The notes under the pieces are model-generated. The model searched no databases. It was not told where the DNA came from and was given only the letters and a program-made list of their open reading frames with translations. From the NCBI RefSeq assembly GCF_016917355.1, contig NZ_CP070304.1:744001-808000 (forward strand): a stretch of DNA of 64,000 nt, read 5' to 3'. This DNA is from Glaciimonas sp. PAMC28666. GTDB lineage: Bacteria; Pseudomonadota; Gammaproteobacteria; Burkholderiales; Burkholderiaceae_D. Positions 16,847 to 27,673 of this stretch are shown piece after piece (the first letter of the stretch is position 1; every line of letters begins with the position of its first letter). A program made the translations under genes and the position numbers.

Positions 16847-17419
16847 TTACTGGGCTTTTTCTTTGATGAGCGGCCAGGCCTTGCGAAGATAATAGAACAT
16901 CGACCAGACTGTTAGCAAGGTTGCGATCAACATTAATATATGGCCTAGCATGCGGATATCGACGCCGAGTATTTTGCCGGAATAAAGCAATACTGGAATC
17001 GCAATCATTTGGGCGGCTGTTTTGATTTTTCCCAGCGAGCTGACCGCCACCGATTTCGAAGCGCCGATTTGGGCCATCCATTCGCGCAGTGCGCTGATCG
17101 TGATCTCGCGCCCGATGATGATAAACGCGATGATCGGACTTACCCGATCCAGATTGACCAGCACCAACAAAGCGCCAACAACCATAAGTTTATCGGCGAC
17201 GGGATCCAAAAAGGCGCCAAATGAAGAAGTCTGATTCCAGCGGCGAGCGAGAAAACCATCGAACCAGTCGGTCAGGGCTGCCACAATAAACACAATTGCC
17301 GATGCCAGACCGATGTCCCTCGTAGAAAATCCAAAATCAGGAAGATAGAATACGCCGACCACCAGCGGAATCAGCGCCACACGTAACCAGGTCAGAAGAA
17401 TAGGGAAATTAAAGGGCAT
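16847..17419 (-). CDS. pgsA: CDP-diacylglycerol--glycerol-3-phosphate 3-phosphatidyltransferase
   Basis: Integral membrane enzyme (190 aa) making phosphatidylglycerophosphate, the committed step to phosphatidylglycerol and cardiolipin. The CDP-alcohol phosphotransferase motif is complete: DWFDGFLARRWNQTSSFGAF then LDPVADK, with the spaced Asp residues that bind metal and CDP. Several membrane segments follow (MNFPILLTWLRVALIPLVVG at the N terminus). It lies 165 bases after uvrC, an adjacency shared with E. coli and many proteobacteria, and precedes tRNA-Gly and tRNA-Cys. Confidence 0.96.
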   Translation of the reverse strand: MPFNFPILLTWLRVALIPLVVGVFYLPDFGFSTRDIGLASAIVFIVAALTDWFDGFLARRWNQTSSFGAFLDPVADKLMVVGALLVLVNLDRVSPIIAFIIIGREITISALREWMAQIGASKSVAVSSLGKIKTAAQMIAIPVLLYSGKILGVDIRMLGHILMLIATLLTVWSMFYYLRKAWPLIKEKAQ

Positions 17420-17584
17420 AGAAATATTTTATATGTTATCGCCATGAGGCTGTCAAACGCGCGTTTTTGCTCGGTATGCTCTGTGACAGCACTAATTATC
17501 TAGGAGTATGGCTGCAGTTGGGAAATAAAACACGTAAAACTGCCATAATCAATTTTTCGAAGCAATTTTTTGAAGCCACCGTGG

Positions 17585-19441
17585 TCAATGAAGCTGACGA
17601 TAGATATCCTCCGCCAGTTGCCGCGAAATACCCTCCACCGAGGCTAAATCGTCCACACTTGCGTCCGCCACCGCTCTTACCCCACCGAAGCGCGCCAGCA
17701 ACTTTTGACGTCGCTTCGCGCCCACGCCCTCAATCTCCTCCAAACGCGAAGTCTGGCGCGCCTTCGCGCGACGTGCACGCATCCCGGTGATGGCAAAACG
17801 ATGGGCTTCATCGCGAATCTGCGCAATGAGCATCAGGGCGGCAGATTCCTTACCTAGCTCACGCGGTGTGCGTTCGTCAGCAAAAATGAGCGTCTCCAGA
17901 CCGACCCTGCGCCCCTCTCCTTTTGCTACACCGACGATCAGACTTATATCAAGACCGAGTTCTGTCAGCACTTGTCGCGCCATTTCGACCTGTCCTTTGC
18001 CGCCGTCAACCAGCACGATATCCGGCATCGTTCCGCCGCCGTTGGCGACTTTTTCGTAACGCCGCATCAATACCTGCCGCATCGCCGCATAGTCGTCGCC
18101 GGGGGTAATGTCTTTAATATTGTAGCGACGGTATTCGCCGTTTTGCATAGCGTGATGATGGAATACGACGCACGAAGCCTGGGTCGCTTCGCCAGAGGTA
18201 TGACTGATATCGAAACACTCCACCCGGAAACCATCGATATCGGCAATATCAATCGTGAGCACCTCAACCAAGGCGCGTGTGCGGGCCTGTTGCGACCCCT
18301 GTTCCGACAGCAACCGTGTCAGTGAAATTTCTGCACCCTTTTGCGCCATATCAAGCCATTGGCGACGCTGGCCCTGAGGTTGAAACACCAAATTAATGCG
18401 GTGCCCGCATTGCGCCATCAAGGCCAGCATTAACGCCGGTTCGTCGATATCAAGATTAAGAATCAATGTACCGGGAATAAAAGTGTCAATATAATGCTGG
18501 GCCAAAAATGCCTTCATAACGGACACATCAATCGCCTCATCAGCACCGATTAATGCGCTCTCGACATGGGTTGGAAAATACGCCCGGTCCCCCAAATGAC
18601 GACCACCGCGTACCATCGCCAGATTGACGCACACCCGACCACCTTGCACCACAGCGGCAATAATATCGATATCGCTATCTCCAACGATTTCCATACTCTG
18701 CTGGTGCAAGACTTTCGACAAAGCGCCGATTTGATTGCGCACTACCACCGCTTTTTCGAATTTCAGTTCAGCTGCGAAGGCATGCATTTTTTGGTCTAAG
18801 GTAGCCATGACTTCGGATTGTCGGCCACGCAAAAATTTGGCCGCATTATCAACGTCCACGGCGTAGTCTTCACCGGAGATCAAATTGACGCAAGGCGCAC
18901 TGCAGCGCTGGATCTGATGCAGCAAACAGGGTCGGGTTCGATTCGCGAAAACCGAATCTTCGCAGGTCCGTAACAAGAATACTTTCTGCAAAATCTGTAT
19001 GGATTCTTTGACCGCCCAGGCGCTGGGGAATGGACCGAAATACTGATTTTTCTTATCGATGCCGCCGCGATAATAGGCCATCCGCGGATATTTCTGACCG
19101 CTAATTTTAAGATAAGGATATGACTTATCATCCCGAAAAAGGATGTTATAGCGAGGCTGCAAAGACTTGATTAAATTGCTTTCAAGTATCAGCGCTTCGG
19201 CTTCACTCCGCGTGACGGTGGTCTCGAGGCGCGCAATTTTTTGTACCATCATTGCGGTCCGGGGACTCGCTAGATTTTTCTGAAAATAGCTGGATACGCG
19301 CTTCTTCAGGTCGCGCGCCTTCCCGACATACAAAATGTTATCGGCGGCATCAAAATAGCGATACACGCCCGGCAAATTCGGCAGTTTGGCGACCGTATCT
19401 AAGACGATTGCCATGGGGTCGGGAGGGTCTGGGTCGATCAT
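17585..19441 (-). CDS. uvrC: Excinuclease ABC subunit C
   Basis: Nuclease subunit of UvrABC excision repair, 618 residues as drawn. N-terminal GIY-YIG domain ([34 protein letters not shown]) makes the 3' incision; a UVR UvrB-contact segment follows ([27 protein letters not shown]); the RNase H-like endonuclease domain for the 5' incision is shown by [30 protein letters not shown] and DEAHRFAI; tandem helix-hairpin-helix motifs end the protein ([37 protein letters not shown]). The first nine residues are Pro/Asp-rich and not conserved, so the ATG at 19414 ([13 protein letters not shown]) may be the real start; neither start has a strong ribosome site. It is between nagZ and pgsA. Confidence 0.96.
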   Translation of the reverse strand: MIDPDPPDPMAIVLDTVAKLPNLPGVYRYFDAADNILYVGKARDLKKRVSSYFQKNLASPRTAMMVQKIARLETTVTRSEAEALILESNLIKSLQPRYNILFRDDKSYPYLKISGQKYPRMAYYRGGIDKKNQYFGPFPSAWAVKESIQILQKVFLLRTCEDSVFANRTRPCLLHQIQRCSAPCVNLISGEDYAVDVDNAAKFLRGRQSEVMATLDQKMHAFAAELKFEKAVVVRNQIGALSKVLHQQSMEIVGDSDIDIIAAVVQGGRVCVNLAMVRGGRHLGDRAYFPTHVESALIGADEAIDVSVMKAFLAQHYIDTFIPGTLILNLDIDEPALMLALMAQCGHRINLVFQPQGQRRQWLDMAQKGAEISLTRLLSEQGSQQARTRALVEVLTIDIADIDGFRVECFDISHTSGEATQASCVVFHHHAMQNGEYRRYNIKDITPGDDYAAMRQVLMRRYEKVANGGGTMPDIVLVDGGKGQVEMARQVLTELGLDISLIVGVAKGEGRRVGLETLIFADERTPRELGKESAALMLIAQIRDEAHRFAITGMRARRAKARQTSRLEEIEGVGAKRRQKLLARFGGVRAVADASVDDLASVEGISRQLAEDIYRQLH

Positions 19442-19476
19442 ATTTTCAGTAATTTTTTATCGTATATCGCTGCCGA

Positions 19477-20646
19477 TCAAGCGGGGACGTGCGCGACGGT
19501 CAACTTTCTGGCGTTGGTGTACTCAGCATTTTCTTGCAGGGCTCCCCAGTCCAACGCCTTAGTCTGCGGCATTAACGATGCCCGGCGTGCCGCGCTGGCT
19601 TGTGAGGCCGCGCTAGTCGCAACCGGCAAGCCAGCGAGTAACTCATCGGCCTTGTCGGGCGAATTACAGATCATGACCACATCGCAACCGGCGCGCAAGG
19701 CAGCCTTCGCACCATCTAGAACCGTTCCTGCAGAACTGGCCGCGGCCATGCTGAGATCGTCGCTAAAGATAACGCCATTAAAGCCAATTTCGTCGCGCAA
19801 AATCGTTAGCCATTTTTTGGAGAAACCAGCCGAATGCTTATCTACTTTGGGATAAATCACATGCGCTGGCATCACCGCCGACAGACTCATTCCGAGCCAA
19901 TCATAGGGTTTGACATCCTCGTCCATAATCTGCTGCAACGACCGTTGATCCAATGGAATCGACAGATGCGAATCCCCCGCCACAAAACCATGACCGGGGA
20001 AGTGTTTTCCGCAATTCGCCATTCCAGCCAGCTTAAGTCCGTGGCTGAGACTCTTTGCCAATAATGTCACCACGCGCGGGTCACGGTGAAAGGCGCGATC
20101 ACCAATGACACTGGACCCGCCAAAATCGAGGTCAAGAACTGGCGTAAATGATAAATCAATTCCACAGGCCCGTAACTCTGACGCCAGTACAAAGCCCACC
20201 GCGGTAGCGACTTTGGTTGCGTCCAGGACGTCACGATCCCACAATTCGCCGAGTACACGCATGGCTGGTAGCCGCGTAAAACCATCGGTTTTGAAACGCT
20301 GAACGCGTCCGCCTTCATGGTCCACGGCGATGAGTATGTCGGGGCGCGCAGCGCGAATTGCAGCTGTCAGCATCATCAATTGCACGCGATCCTGAAAATT
20401 CCGTGCAAACAAAATTACCCCGCCCGTCAGGTTGTGCTGAATACGCCGGATATCGTCTGGGGTCAGCGCAAAACCTACCACGTCCAACATCACCGGCCCC
20501 ATAGGCTGCGCTGGTTGCTTGTTCGCACTCTCGTCATTCTGAACTTGATCTATCTGGATTTGATCGATCAAAAGTGGCGCCGTTTGAAGAGGACTATTTT
20601 TCTGCATATTTATATTTATCGCACTCATACTGATAGTAATACTCAT
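19477..20646 (-). CDS. nagZ: Beta-N-acetylhexosaminidase (glycoside hydrolase family 3)
   Basis: Cytoplasmic enzyme that removes GlcNAc from anhydro-muropeptides in peptidoglycan recycling. The GH3 features are clear: [13 protein letters not shown] for substrate binding, the mobile acid/base loop [22 protein letters not shown], and the nucleophile Asp in [13 protein letters not shown]. The family normally starts near GPVMLDVVG; here about 48 extra residues precede it, low in complexity and with a repeated ID-Q pattern ([14 protein letters not shown]). The start is nevertheless well fixed at 20646, because its ATG overlaps the acpS stop as ATGA and is preceded by a GTGGAAAA site. The extension is therefore probably translated. 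Confidence 0.95.
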   Translation of the reverse strand: MSITISMSAININMQKNSPLQTAPLLIDQIQIDQVQNDESANKQPAQPMGPVMLDVVGFALTPDDIRRIQHNLTGGVILFARNFQDRVQLMMLTAAIRAARPDILIAVDHEGGRVQRFKTDGFTRLPAMRVLGELWDRDVLDATKVATAVGFVLASELRACGIDLSFTPVLDLDFGGSSVIGDRAFHRDPRVVTLLAKSLSHGLKLAGMANCGKHFPGHGFVAGDSHLSIPLDQRSLQQIMDEDVKPYDWLGMSLSAVMPAHVIYPKVDKHSAGFSKKWLTILRDEIGFNGVIFSDDLSMAAASSAGTVLDGAKAALRAGCDVVMICNSPDKADELLAGLPVATSAASQASAARRASLMPQTKALDWGALQENAEYTNARKLTVAHVPA

Positions 20647-21035
20647 ATTTTTTCCACTATAACAAAAGCGACTGCGTATTCAACTTCGTCAGTAATTGAT
20701 ACCTGTGCGGTCAGACCATTCTTGCGCATGAACTCTTCCAGCACGCCGCTGGTGACGACAACAGGCTTACCGCTGGGAGCATTCAAGGTCTGCATCGCGC
20801 GCCATGTCATGGGCATTCTCAAGCCGATTCCGATCGCTTTCGAAAATGCTTCCTTGGCAGCAAAGCGCGTCGCTAAGAACCGAATACCACGCGCCAATAT
20901 CCTGGCTTTACGATGATGATATTTTACGAGTTCCTCGGGGCCGAGAATTCTTTCGGCAAAACGATCACCATTGCGCGATAAGGCCGCTTCAATCCGCGAA
21001 ATTTGAATAATGTCAGTGCCAATGCCGTAAATCAT
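20643..21035 (-). CDS. acpS: Holo-[acyl-carrier-protein] synthase
   Basis: Transfers 4'-phosphopantetheine from CoA to Ser37 of ACP (encoded here at 36.1-36.3 kb). At 130 residues it has the family length and both magnesium/CoA motifs: [19 protein letters not shown] at the N terminus and [23 protein letters not shown], with GKP(V)VV before the C-terminal strand. It starts nine bases after pdxJ and overlaps nagZ by four bases. pdxJ-acpS is a widely conserved pair. Confidence 0.96.
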   Translation of the reverse strand: MIYGIGTDIIQISRIEAALSRNGDRFAERILGPEELVKYHHRKARILARGIRFLATRFAAKEAFSKAIGIGLRMPMTWRAMQTLNAPSGKPVVVTSGVLEEFMRKNGLTAQVSITDEVEYAVAFVIVEKI

Positions 21036-21044
21036 GAGGTCCTT

Positions 21045-21806
21045 TTAAACTCTGTTCAGACGCGCTTTAACCATCAATGCTTTCATTTCACTGACCGCTG
21101 CTTTCCAGCCCACAAACACAGCGTGTGCCACAATCGCATGCCCGATATTCAATTCGGCAATGTCGGGTATCGCCGCGATTGCCTGCGCGTTGGTGTAATG
21201 TAATCCGTGTCCTGCATTCACTTTCAGACCGCGAATAACGCCTTCCTGAACTGCGCGCTGAACCCGCTCCAGTTCACTACGCTGCTCGCTAACCTGGTGC
21301 GCTTCTGCATAGCGCCCGGTATGTAATTCAATGACCGGCGCGCCGACTTCTGCCGCTGCCTGAATTTGATCCGCATCGGGGTCGATGAAGAGACTTACTC
21401 GGATTCCTTCGGCTTGTAGCTGACGTACTGCAGTCTGCACTTCGGCAAAATATTTAATGACGTCAAGACCGCCTTCGGTGGTCAGCTCGTGGCGTCGCTC
21501 TGGTACCAGGCAGACATCTTGCGGCATGATTTTGCAGGCGAAATCAATCATCTCCTGCGTTACCGCTGCCTCCAGATTCATACGTGTACGTAACAACGGG
21601 CGGATGATCTCAACATCTGCGTCCTTGATGTGACGACGGTCCTCACGGAGATGCAATGTAATCGCATCAGCCCCCGCCTCTTCAGCCTCGAGGGCGGCCC
21701 GCAATGGATCGGGATAAGCGGTGCCACGTGCATTGCGCAGTGTTGCGACATGATCGATGTTGATACCAAGGTCGATGATGGTCGGCGTAGGATTAAGATA
21801 GCTCAT
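21045..21806 (-). CDS. pdxJ: Pyridoxine 5'-phosphate synthase
   Basis: Condenses 1-deoxyxylulose 5-phosphate with 3-amino-2-oxopropyl phosphate, the ring-closing step of DXP-dependent vitamin B6 synthesis. The 253-residue TIM barrel shows [86 protein letters not shown] and [13 protein letters not shown], all family landmarks. It is followed by acpS (nine-base gap). Upstream is benE rather than recO, which normally adjoins it. Confidence 0.97.
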   Translation of the reverse strand: MSYLNPTPTIIDLGINIDHVATLRNARGTAYPDPLRAALEAEEAGADAITLHLREDRRHIKDADVEIIRPLLRTRMNLEAAVTQEMIDFACKIMPQDVCLVPERRHELTTEGGLDVIKYFAEVQTAVRQLQAEGIRVSLFIDPDADQIQAAAEVGAPVIELHTGRYAEAHQVSEQRSELERVQRAVQEGVIRGLKVNAGHGLHYTNAQAIAAIPDIAELNIGHAIVAHAVFVGWKAAVSEMKALMVKARLNRV

Positions 21807-21902
21807 CAGATTGTGGACTCGCAGAGGGAATTAAATTGATAAATAAACAGACCGCAGGATTGAAGCATCGTACAAAAGTACACCACCCGCCCCGCTCTGT
21901 CA

Positions 21903-23177
21903 TTAGTTTTGACGCAAAGAGGCTGGCCCGGCTGAGGACGGCGAGCGCGGCGATGGCGCCATTGGCTGAACGACATTTGCAGCGACAGCCACATTAGCAT
22001 CGGACACTGCTCGCGCGCCAGCGCCATAGCGCGAAGTCAATACAAATAGGGCCAATGCGCCGGCAAGTAACCCCCAGAATGCGGCACCAATGCCTGCAAA
22101 TGACACACCGGATGCGGTGACCAGAAAAGTAATCAAAGCTGCCTCCCTCTGACTGTCATTCGACATCGCCACTCTCAGGGCATTAGCGATCGTACCAAAC
22201 AGTGCAAGCCCGGCAATTGCCAGTATCAGTTCTTTCGGGAAAGCCGCAAATAGTTCGCCCACCGTGGCGCCGAATATGCCGACCAGCAAATAGAAAATCC
22301 CCGCAAAGACGCCAGCCCAATAGCGTTTATGTGGGTCTTCATGTGCTTCTTTGCCGCTACAGATCGCGGCCGTGATGGCAGCCAGATTCAGCGAAAAGCA
22401 ACCGAATGGCGCCAGTAACAAATTTGTTATCCCGGTCCAGGTGATGAGTGGAGAAATAGGCGTGTTGTAGCCTGAGGCGCGCAGCACCGCCACGCCCGGT
22501 GCGTTTTGCGACGCCATATTGACCACAAATAAGGGAATCCCGATCCCGATTACAGTTGTCCACGAAAACGTTGGCAGCGTCAGCACCGGCTTGGCGAAGG
22601 CAACATGAAAAGTCTCGAAATGCAATAAACTCAACCTCGCCGCAATCGCGACTCCCACGCCAAGAACCAGGATGATGGCATAACGCGGCAGCAAGCGCTT
22701 GCACAGCAGGTAAGCAAAAAACATGGCGAATACGAGCCAGAATTGCAGCTTCATGGCGACAAAAACATCCATGCCGAAGCGCATCAAAATGCCCGCGAGC
22801 ATTGCCGCAGCGATTGACAATGGAATTTTATCCATGGCGCGCTCGAACCAGCCGGTCACCCCGCACAACGTACTGAGCGCGGCTGAGAACACGAATGCCC
22901 CAATCGCCGCCGACATCGGTACTCCGGCTAGGCTAGTGATGAGGAGCGCTGCGCCAGGTGTTGACCAAGCCGTGACGATGGGCGTCTTATAGCGTAACGA
23001 TAAGCCAATGCAAGTCACACCCATTCCCAGACCGAGCGCTAGCATCCAGGAGCTGATCTCGGCCTGAGTGGCGCCAGCTGTTTCTGCAGCCTGAAACACA
23101 ATGGCTGCAGAACTGGTGATGCCCACCAATACGGTGATAAAACCAGCTGCCAGGGTGGACCATGGAAAATTTTTCAT
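21903..23177 (-). CDS. benE: Benzoate/H+ symporter, BenE family
   Basis: Inner-membrane transporter of 424 residues with about twelve hydrophobic segments and the BenE pattern: FPWSTLAAGFITVLVGITSSAAIVFQAA at the N terminus, SLRYKTPIVTAWSTPGAALL in the substrate region, MASQNAPGVAVLRASGYNTP (residues about 220-240) and GAFWGLLAGALALFVL near the end. The C-terminal 40 residues are Ala/Pro/Ser-rich and probably cytoplasmic. It starts 13 bases after recO and ends 96 bases before pdxJ, so it is inserted into a conserved housekeeping operon. No benzoate catabolic genes are present in the window; transport of another aromatic or hydrophobic acid, or a purine-like compound, is possible. Confidence 0.87.
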   Translation of the reverse strand: MKNFPWSTLAAGFITVLVGITSSAAIVFQAAETAGATQAEISSWMLALGLGMGVTCIGLSLRYKTPIVTAWSTPGAALLITSLAGVPMSAAIGAFVFSAALSTLCGVTGWFERAMDKIPLSIAAAMLAGILMRFGMDVFVAMKLQFWLVFAMFFAYLLCKRLLPRYAIILVLGVGVAIAARLSLLHFETFHVAFAKPVLTLPTFSWTTVIGIGIPLFVVNMASQNAPGVAVLRASGYNTPISPLITWTGITNLLLAPFGCFSLNLAAITAAICSGKEAHEDPHKRYWAGVFAGIFYLLVGIFGATVGELFAAFPKELILAIAGLALFGTIANALRVAMSNDSQREAALITFLVTASGVSFAGIGAAFWGLLAGALALFVLTSRYGAGARAVSDANVAVAANVVQPMAPSPRSPSSAGPASLRQN

Positions 23178-23190
23178 TGGAAATTTGGCC

Positions 23191-24279
23191 TTACAATTGC
23201 ATTAAATCAATCAAGATCTGGCGCGTATTCAAAGGTGCTCCACCCAGATGATAGGCGAGTAAAAACCGCATGAGAACTTTACTCTGCGATTGCGTGTTGC
23301 TATCGCTGTAATCTTCGCGTGCCATATCGAGCAATGTTTTGCCGCTAACCGATGGCCAGCTATCTGAAACGCGCGCCACTCTTGGTCCACGCTCTGGATC
23401 GACCACGTATAAGAGATCCGGTTCGACCCGCTGCCGCGTTCCGGTACAAACTGTAAAGTCGCCGGACACGCCGGTTTCTTTCAATAACGCGCGCTCGAAC
23501 TGCCGTAGTACGATAGGCGCTGGCTCTTGATGCGCTAATTTGTTTAACGTCACCACATAGTGATTAAACAAAACCGGATGGGCGTCGTCTCGTGCTAATA
23601 GCTTAACTAGCAGTTCGTTAAGATAAAAACCACACAATAACGCAGATTTTTCCAACGGCAACATGCCGCCTACCCACTCGGCGGCGGTCAATGTGCGGAT
23701 TTCCGATTTGCCGCTCCAACTGAGCGATAGGGGTTGAAACGTCTGCAATACACCCCGAAGCTTGGAGAGGGGGCGCTTGGCACCTTTGGCAACTAGCGCT
23801 ATCCGGCCGTAATCGCGCGTAAATACATCCAGAATGAGGCTGGTTTCGCGGTGTGGATAACTGTGGAGAACGAAGCCAGGTTGTCCGGCAATCCGTGATT
23901 CCGCTGCAGGCCGAGGGACACGTTTTGTGACAGCCGTTTTAGACGACTTTACGCCAGCGGCGAGCGTTGAATGTTCCAGCGTTGCGGTTGCGGTAGCCGC
24001 TACTTCGGTAGCCGCTACTTCGGTAGCCGCTACATCCAAAGGTTCTGAATAGGGGTCAGGTCGCAAATCGGGTGAAGAACCCGATCCGGAATTTGACGGT
24101 GCCACAGGTGAGTTTGAAAGTAATACAGATGCTGCACGGGATGCCAGGTCAACGGAATCGACCTCTGTATCCGTTGGAAGTGCAGGAAGTGCAGGAAGTG
24201 CAGGCGCCATCGTGGGTTGCTGTTGCGCCGCTTGTACAGCAACCGCGCTTAGAACCGCGTCAACAATGATGGCGCTCAT
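23191..24279 (-). CDS. recO: DNA repair protein RecO with long N-terminal extension
   Basis: Binds single-stranded DNA and works with RecR to load RecA. The conserved protein begins near residue 132 ([39 protein letters not shown], the OB fold) and continues to the C-terminal helical domain ([25 protein letters not shown]). The preceding 130 residues are Ala/Pro/Ser-rich and contain a nine-base repeat (Leu-Pro-Ala) and a 15-base repeat (Ala-Ala-Thr-Glu-Val). No ATG, GTG or TTG in frame is seen close to the conserved domain, so the extension should be translated from 24279 or from the ATG at codon 24. The gene follows era after eight bases. Confidence 0.93.
   Translation of the reverse strand: MSAIIVDAVLSAVAVQAAQQQPTMAPALPALPALPTDTEVDSVDLASRAASVLLSNSPVAPSNSGSGSSPDLRPDPYSEPLDVAATEVAATEVAATATATLEHSTLAAGVKSSKTAVTKRVPRPAAESRIAGQPGFVLHSYPHRETSLILDVFTRDYGRIALVAKGAKRPLSKLRGVLQTFQPLSLSWSGKSEIRTLTAAEWVGGMLPLEKSALLCGFYLNELLVKLLARDDAHPVLFNHYVVTLNKLAHQEPAPIVLRQFERALLKETGVSGDFTVCTGTRQRVEPDLLYVVDPERGPRVARVSDSWPSVSGKTLLDMAREDYSDSNTQSQSKVLMRFLLAYHLGGAPLNTRQILIDLMQL
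23993..24037. repeat. 15-bp tandem repeat, three copies, inside recO extension
   Basis: Units GTAGCCGCTACTTCG at 23993-24007 and 24008-24022 are identical and 24023-24037 differs at the end. In the recO frame they encode Ala-Ala-Thr-Glu-Val repeats. The unit is a multiple of three, so copy changes keep the frame. Confidence 0.95.
24181..24207. repeat. 9-bp tandem repeat in recO extension
   Basis: TGCAGGAAG occurs at 24181-24189 and 24190-24198, with a partial third copy (TGCAGGCGC). In frame this encodes the Ala-Leu-Pro run near residues 27-35 of RecO. Confidence 0.9.
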
Positions 24280-24287
24280 ACGAGGTC

Positions 24288-25199
24288 TTACTCGTAACCG
24301 TAGGCGCGCAATCCGGCTTCGTTATCGGCCCAGCCGGATTTTACTTTTACCCAAATTTCCAGATACACCGGACCGCCAAAAAGGCGTTCCATATCCAGGC
24401 GAGATTGGGTCGATATATCCTTCAGACGTGCGCCCTTCTGACCGATGACCATCGATTTATGCGTATTGCGTTCGACCAAAATCGCGGCGAATACCCGCCG
24501 TAAATTCCCTTCAACTTCGAATTTCTCGATCAGAACGGTACTGGTATAAGGCAATTCATCGCCGACAAAACGGAATAACTTCTCTCGCACGATTTCCGCA
24601 GCCAGGAATTTTTCGCTACGATCAGTAATGTCATCCTCACCAAATACGGGTGGATTGAGCGGCAGATATTTGCGTGTTTCTGCTTGCAAGTTTTCTAACT
24701 GAAACCGCAACTTTGCGGAAACAGGCACAACAGCAGCGAAATCGCGTAACGCGGCAATTTTTTGGGCAAATGGCAACAACACTGCCTTATCCTTGACGCG
24801 ATCGGATTTATTGATCACCAATATGCAAGGCACTTCTGCTGGAAGCAATTCTAGAACTTGCTGGTCTGCTGGCCCGAAAGTGCCCGCCTCAATCACGAAC
24901 AAAATGACATCCGATGCCGTCAGTGTCGTGGTGACAGTGCGATTTAACGTCTTGTTTAATGCATTTGAATGACGAGTCTGAAACCCCGGCGTGTCGACAT
25001 AAACAAACTGAGTATCGGGCAAAGTCTGGATGCCGGTAATACGATGTCTGGTCGTTTGCGCTTTGCGCGAAGTGATACTGACTTTGGCACCGATAAGTTC
25101 GTTCATCAACGTCGATTTACCGACGTTGGGACGACCTACTATAGCGATATAGCCACAACGAAAATCGGTTGCGGGTGCCTGGGATACGGATTCTGTCAT
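24288..25199 (-). CDS. era: GTPase Era
   Basis: Essential GTPase for 16S rRNA maturation and small-subunit assembly, 303 residues. G1 GRPNVGKST, the switch region [14 protein letters not shown]3 DTPGF, G4 NKSD and G5 VSA are all visible in the N-terminal half. The C-terminal KH domain contains the RNA-binding turn [36 protein letters not shown]. It lies between rnc and recO, the standard rnc-era-recO order, with 58 and eight bases of spacing. Confidence 0.97.
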   Translation of the reverse strand: MTESVSQAPATDFRCGYIAIVGRPNVGKSTLMNELIGAKVSITSRKAQTTRHRITGIQTLPDTQFVYVDTPGFQTRHSNALNKTLNRTVTTTLTASDVILFVIEAGTFGPADQQVLELLPAEVPCILVINKSDRVKDKAVLLPFAQKIAALRDFAAVVPVSAKLRFQLENLQAETRKYLPLNPPVFGEDDITDRSEKFLAAEIVREKLFRFVGDELPYTSTVLIEKFEVEGNLRRVFAAILVERNTHKSMVIGQKGARLKDISTQSRLDMERLFGGPVYLEIWVKVKSGWADNEAGLRAYGYE

Positions 25200-25257
25200 G
25201 CGGTTGTCGATTTACTCGCGGTAAGTGATAAGGTATTTAGTGCAATTTTTAAAACGT

Positions 25258-26310
25258 TTAACGACGCGCAGCAACGGTAATTTTTGCGGCTACAGGTGTC
25301 GTTGGTGCTGTCGTTGATGTCGTTGCTGTCGTTGCTGCTGCTACGGCGGTCCCGACCGCCTCCGGCGTTGATGCTGGTCCGGATGGCGTTGCCTGCGCCT
25401 TCAATGTCATCGGAATTTCGTCGCGCAAGACAACGCTTGCGGTACTTGCCGCACTGTTAGCAGGAATCGGCTTATGAGCGTGCTTTGGAGCTTCACTTTT
25501 ACTGCTATCTTTCGCTGACGCCAGCTTTGATTGTGTCACTTCCTTGGCGGGAGCGTCAGGCTGAATCGTGGCAATACCTGCAAGTTTTAATTGCGAGGTT
25601 CTTGGCTTGCTTTTGCGCGTTGCACCCGGCGTTTTTATAAACGCTTGTTGTACTGCTTCCAAAGCTAGTTTAGCTGCCGCCTGCTCTCCGGCACGGCGAC
25701 TTCCCCCGGTACCGAATACCTGAATCTCTAATTTCGGAACGAGGCATTCAATTTCGAACTCCTGATTGTGTGCCGCGCCATGCGTCGCAACCACGTTGTA
25801 TTGGGGCAATGCAATTTTTTTGCCCTGCAAGTACTCTTGCAGGAGCGTTTTAGCGTCTTTTCCCAGGGTCTTGGGATCAACGGTGTCCAGAATCGGAATA
25901 TATAACGCACGAATTGCATCGCGTGCAACATCGAAACCGGCATCCAGGAAAATCGCACCAAACAGGGCCTCTAGCGTATCGGCGAGAATGGAGGGACGGC
26001 GAAAGCCACCCGATTTCAATTCTCCCTCACCCAAGCGCAAAAATTGAGACAATTCAAGGCGCTGCGCAATTTCATATAGCGATTGCTGTTTAACCAAATT
26101 GGCGCGCACTCGCGACAAATCGCCCTCATCGATCTTGCTATAACGATCGAACAATAGTGATGCGACCACACAATTTAATATCGAATCACCTAGAAACTCC
26201 AGTCGCTCGTTATGCAAGGTGCTGTGGCTGCGATGCGTCAAGGCCTGCTGCAGCAACGTAGCATCCTTGAAGGTGTGGCCTAGCCTATTTTGCAATAACA
26301 TCACGTCCAT
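25258..26310 (-). CDS. rnc: Ribonuclease III with C-terminal extension
   Basis: Double-strand-specific endonuclease for rRNA processing and RNA decay. Catalytic domain: [21 protein letters not shown] (the signature with the metal-binding Glu and Asp, residues 27-47) and [15 protein letters not shown]. The dsRNA-binding domain runs about residues 155-225 ([18 protein letters not shown]... [21 protein letters not shown]). The last 125 residues are an Ala/Thr/Ser/Lys-rich tail with short repeats ([14 protein letters not shown]), absent from E. coli RNase III (226 aa). Such tails are known in Burkholderiales. It starts 20 bases after the DUF4845 gene. Confidence 0.95.
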   Translation of the reverse strand: MDVMLLQNRLGHTFKDATLLQQALTHRSHSTLHNERLEFLGDSILNCVVASLLFDRYSKIDEGDLSRVRANLVKQQSLYEIAQRLELSQFLRLGEGELKSGGFRRPSILADTLEALFGAIFLDAGFDVARDAIRALYIPILDTVDPKTLGKDAKTLLQEYLQGKKIALPQYNVVATHGAAHNQEFEIECLVPKLEIQVFGTGGSRRAGEQAAAKLALEAVQQAFIKTPGATRKSKPRTSQLKLAGIATIQPDAPAKEVTQSKLASAKDSSKSEAPKHAHKPIPANSAASTASVVLRDEIPMTLKAQATPSGPASTPEAVGTAVAAATTATTSTTAPTTPVAAKITVAARR

Positions 26311-26330
26311 TTTTTCTACAATCTACACCA

Positions 26331-26723
26331 TCAATCGATGGTTTTTTTGCCAGATGTTCTGGCAGTTGTTCCAGAATAGTCAATCAACAAGCTGACCGGT
26401 GTAACCAGCGGGATTATTTTTTGGTAAGCGAAGCTAATATCAATATCCTCGCCATTTTTTGTAATGTCCAGATCTTTACCGTGAAGTGTCTCGATGTAGC
26501 CGACTTCGGCTTGACGGTCAAATGCGGTACGCATTTCCTGCACCGTACCGCCTTTTGCCTTAACGCTGACAATGGCGTTTTTAATGGACCTATATTCGAT
26601 CGCCGTGGGAACGACTTTTCCACCGATGACTACAAGAAATCCAAGAATCGCTAACCAAACAATTAAGCCAACCAGCGTGATGCCCCGTTGCCGATGACAC
26701 GATTTACCAGGATTTTTTGTCAT
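26331..26723 (-). CDS. DUF4845 membrane protein
   Basis: A 130-residue protein of unknown function. The N terminus resembles a type IV pilin-like anchor: a basic stretch then RGITLVGLIVWLAILGFLVVIGG, a single membrane segment. The remainder is a small periplasmic domain (VVPTAIEYRSIKNAIVSVKAKGGTVQEMRTAFDRQAEVGYIETL). DUF4845 genes are typically found between lepB and rnc in betaproteobacteria, as here. A GGGAG site eight bases before ATG supports the start. The neighbourhood suggests a role near signal peptidase, but that is only positional. Confidence 0.88.
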   Translation of the reverse strand: MTKNPGKSCHRQRGITLVGLIVWLAILGFLVVIGGKVVPTAIEYRSIKNAIVSVKAKGGTVQEMRTAFDRQAEVGYIETLHGKDLDITKNGEDIDISFAYQKIIPLVTPVSLLIDYSGTTARTSGKKTID

Positions 26724-26755
26724 TCATTGCTCCCGAAGCATTATTTCACTAAAGA

Positions 26756-27673
26756 TTAATCAAAAAATGTACCGACACGTTTCAGATTACCTAAGTTCAT
26801 CCATACTAAAAATGCCTTACCGACAATATTTTCATCGGGAACAAAACCCCAATAGCGACTATCTTCACTATTATCGCGATTGTCACCCATCATGAAATAC
26901 TGACCTGGAGGGACGGTACACGCGAAGCCTTCTTGATTATAAGAGCAGTTTTCCTTAAACGGAAAATCCTGAACGCCACTTAAATTGATGGGCGGGGCTT
27001 GCTCTACAACCGCGATCTTATGATCGACCTTCGACAGATTTTCGTTATATTGCTTCGAATAGTTCAAACTATCTTCATTGAGATAATCCGGCAGCGCCGT
27101 ATAGGTCAGCGCCACGCCATTAATGCTTAAGCGCTTGTTTCTATACACTATTTTATCACCAGGAACGCCAACCACGCGTTTGATGTAATCAAGCGACAGA
27201 TCCTTGGGATACTTGAACACCATCACATCGCCCCGCTGAGGCGTGCTGACGTCGATGATTTTTTTGTTCAGGATCGGTAAACGAATACCGTAGGTAAATT
27301 TATTCACAAGAATCAAATCACCTACCAGCAAGGTCGGCACCATTGAGCTGGATGGAATTTTAAACGGTTCATAAAGAAACGAACGCAGGAAGAATACCAT
27401 CGCTATGACAGGGAAAAAGCTACCTGAGTACTCTACCCAAGTTGGTTGGCGCAGCAGGTTGGCCTCCAATTCAGCGCGACCACTGCTCTCCAGCTTGATA
27501 CCCTCAGCACGCAACTTCACGTTCCGGGCATCAAACGCTGCCAATGCCGCATCGGCTTTAGCGCGACGCTGGGCACGTAAATAAAATCGGTCCAAGAACC
27601 AGATAATTCCTGTCACAACCATCAGCACAAACAGAATTAACGCGAAATTTCCTAAAATTGATTGCAATGTCAT
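26756..27673 (-). CDS. lepB: Signal peptidase I
   Basis: Inner-membrane protease that removes Sec and Tat signal peptides, 305 residues. Two membrane segments (residues 8-28 and 86-100) precede the periplasmic catalytic domain. The serine-lysine dyad is visible: Ser110 in PSSSMVPTL and Lys165 in [14 protein letters not shown]; the [17 protein letters not shown] box follows near residue 265. Its ATG overlaps the lepA stop codon as ATGA, so translation is coupled to lepA. Confidence 0.97.
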   Translation of the reverse strand: MTLQSILGNFALILFVLMVVTGIIWFLDRFYLRAQRRAKADAALAAFDARNVKLRAEGIKLESSGRAELEANLLRQPTWVEYSGSFFPVIAMVFFLRSFLYEPFKIPSSSMVPTLLVGDLILVNKFTYGIRLPILNKKIIDVSTPQRGDVMVFKYPKDLSLDYIKRVVGVPGDKIVYRNKRLSINGVALTYTALPDYLNEDSLNYSKQYNENLSKVDHKIAVVEQAPPINLSGVQDFPFKENCSYNQEGFACTVPPGQYFMMGDNRDNSEDSRYWGFVPDENIVGKAFLVWMNLGNLKRVGTFFD

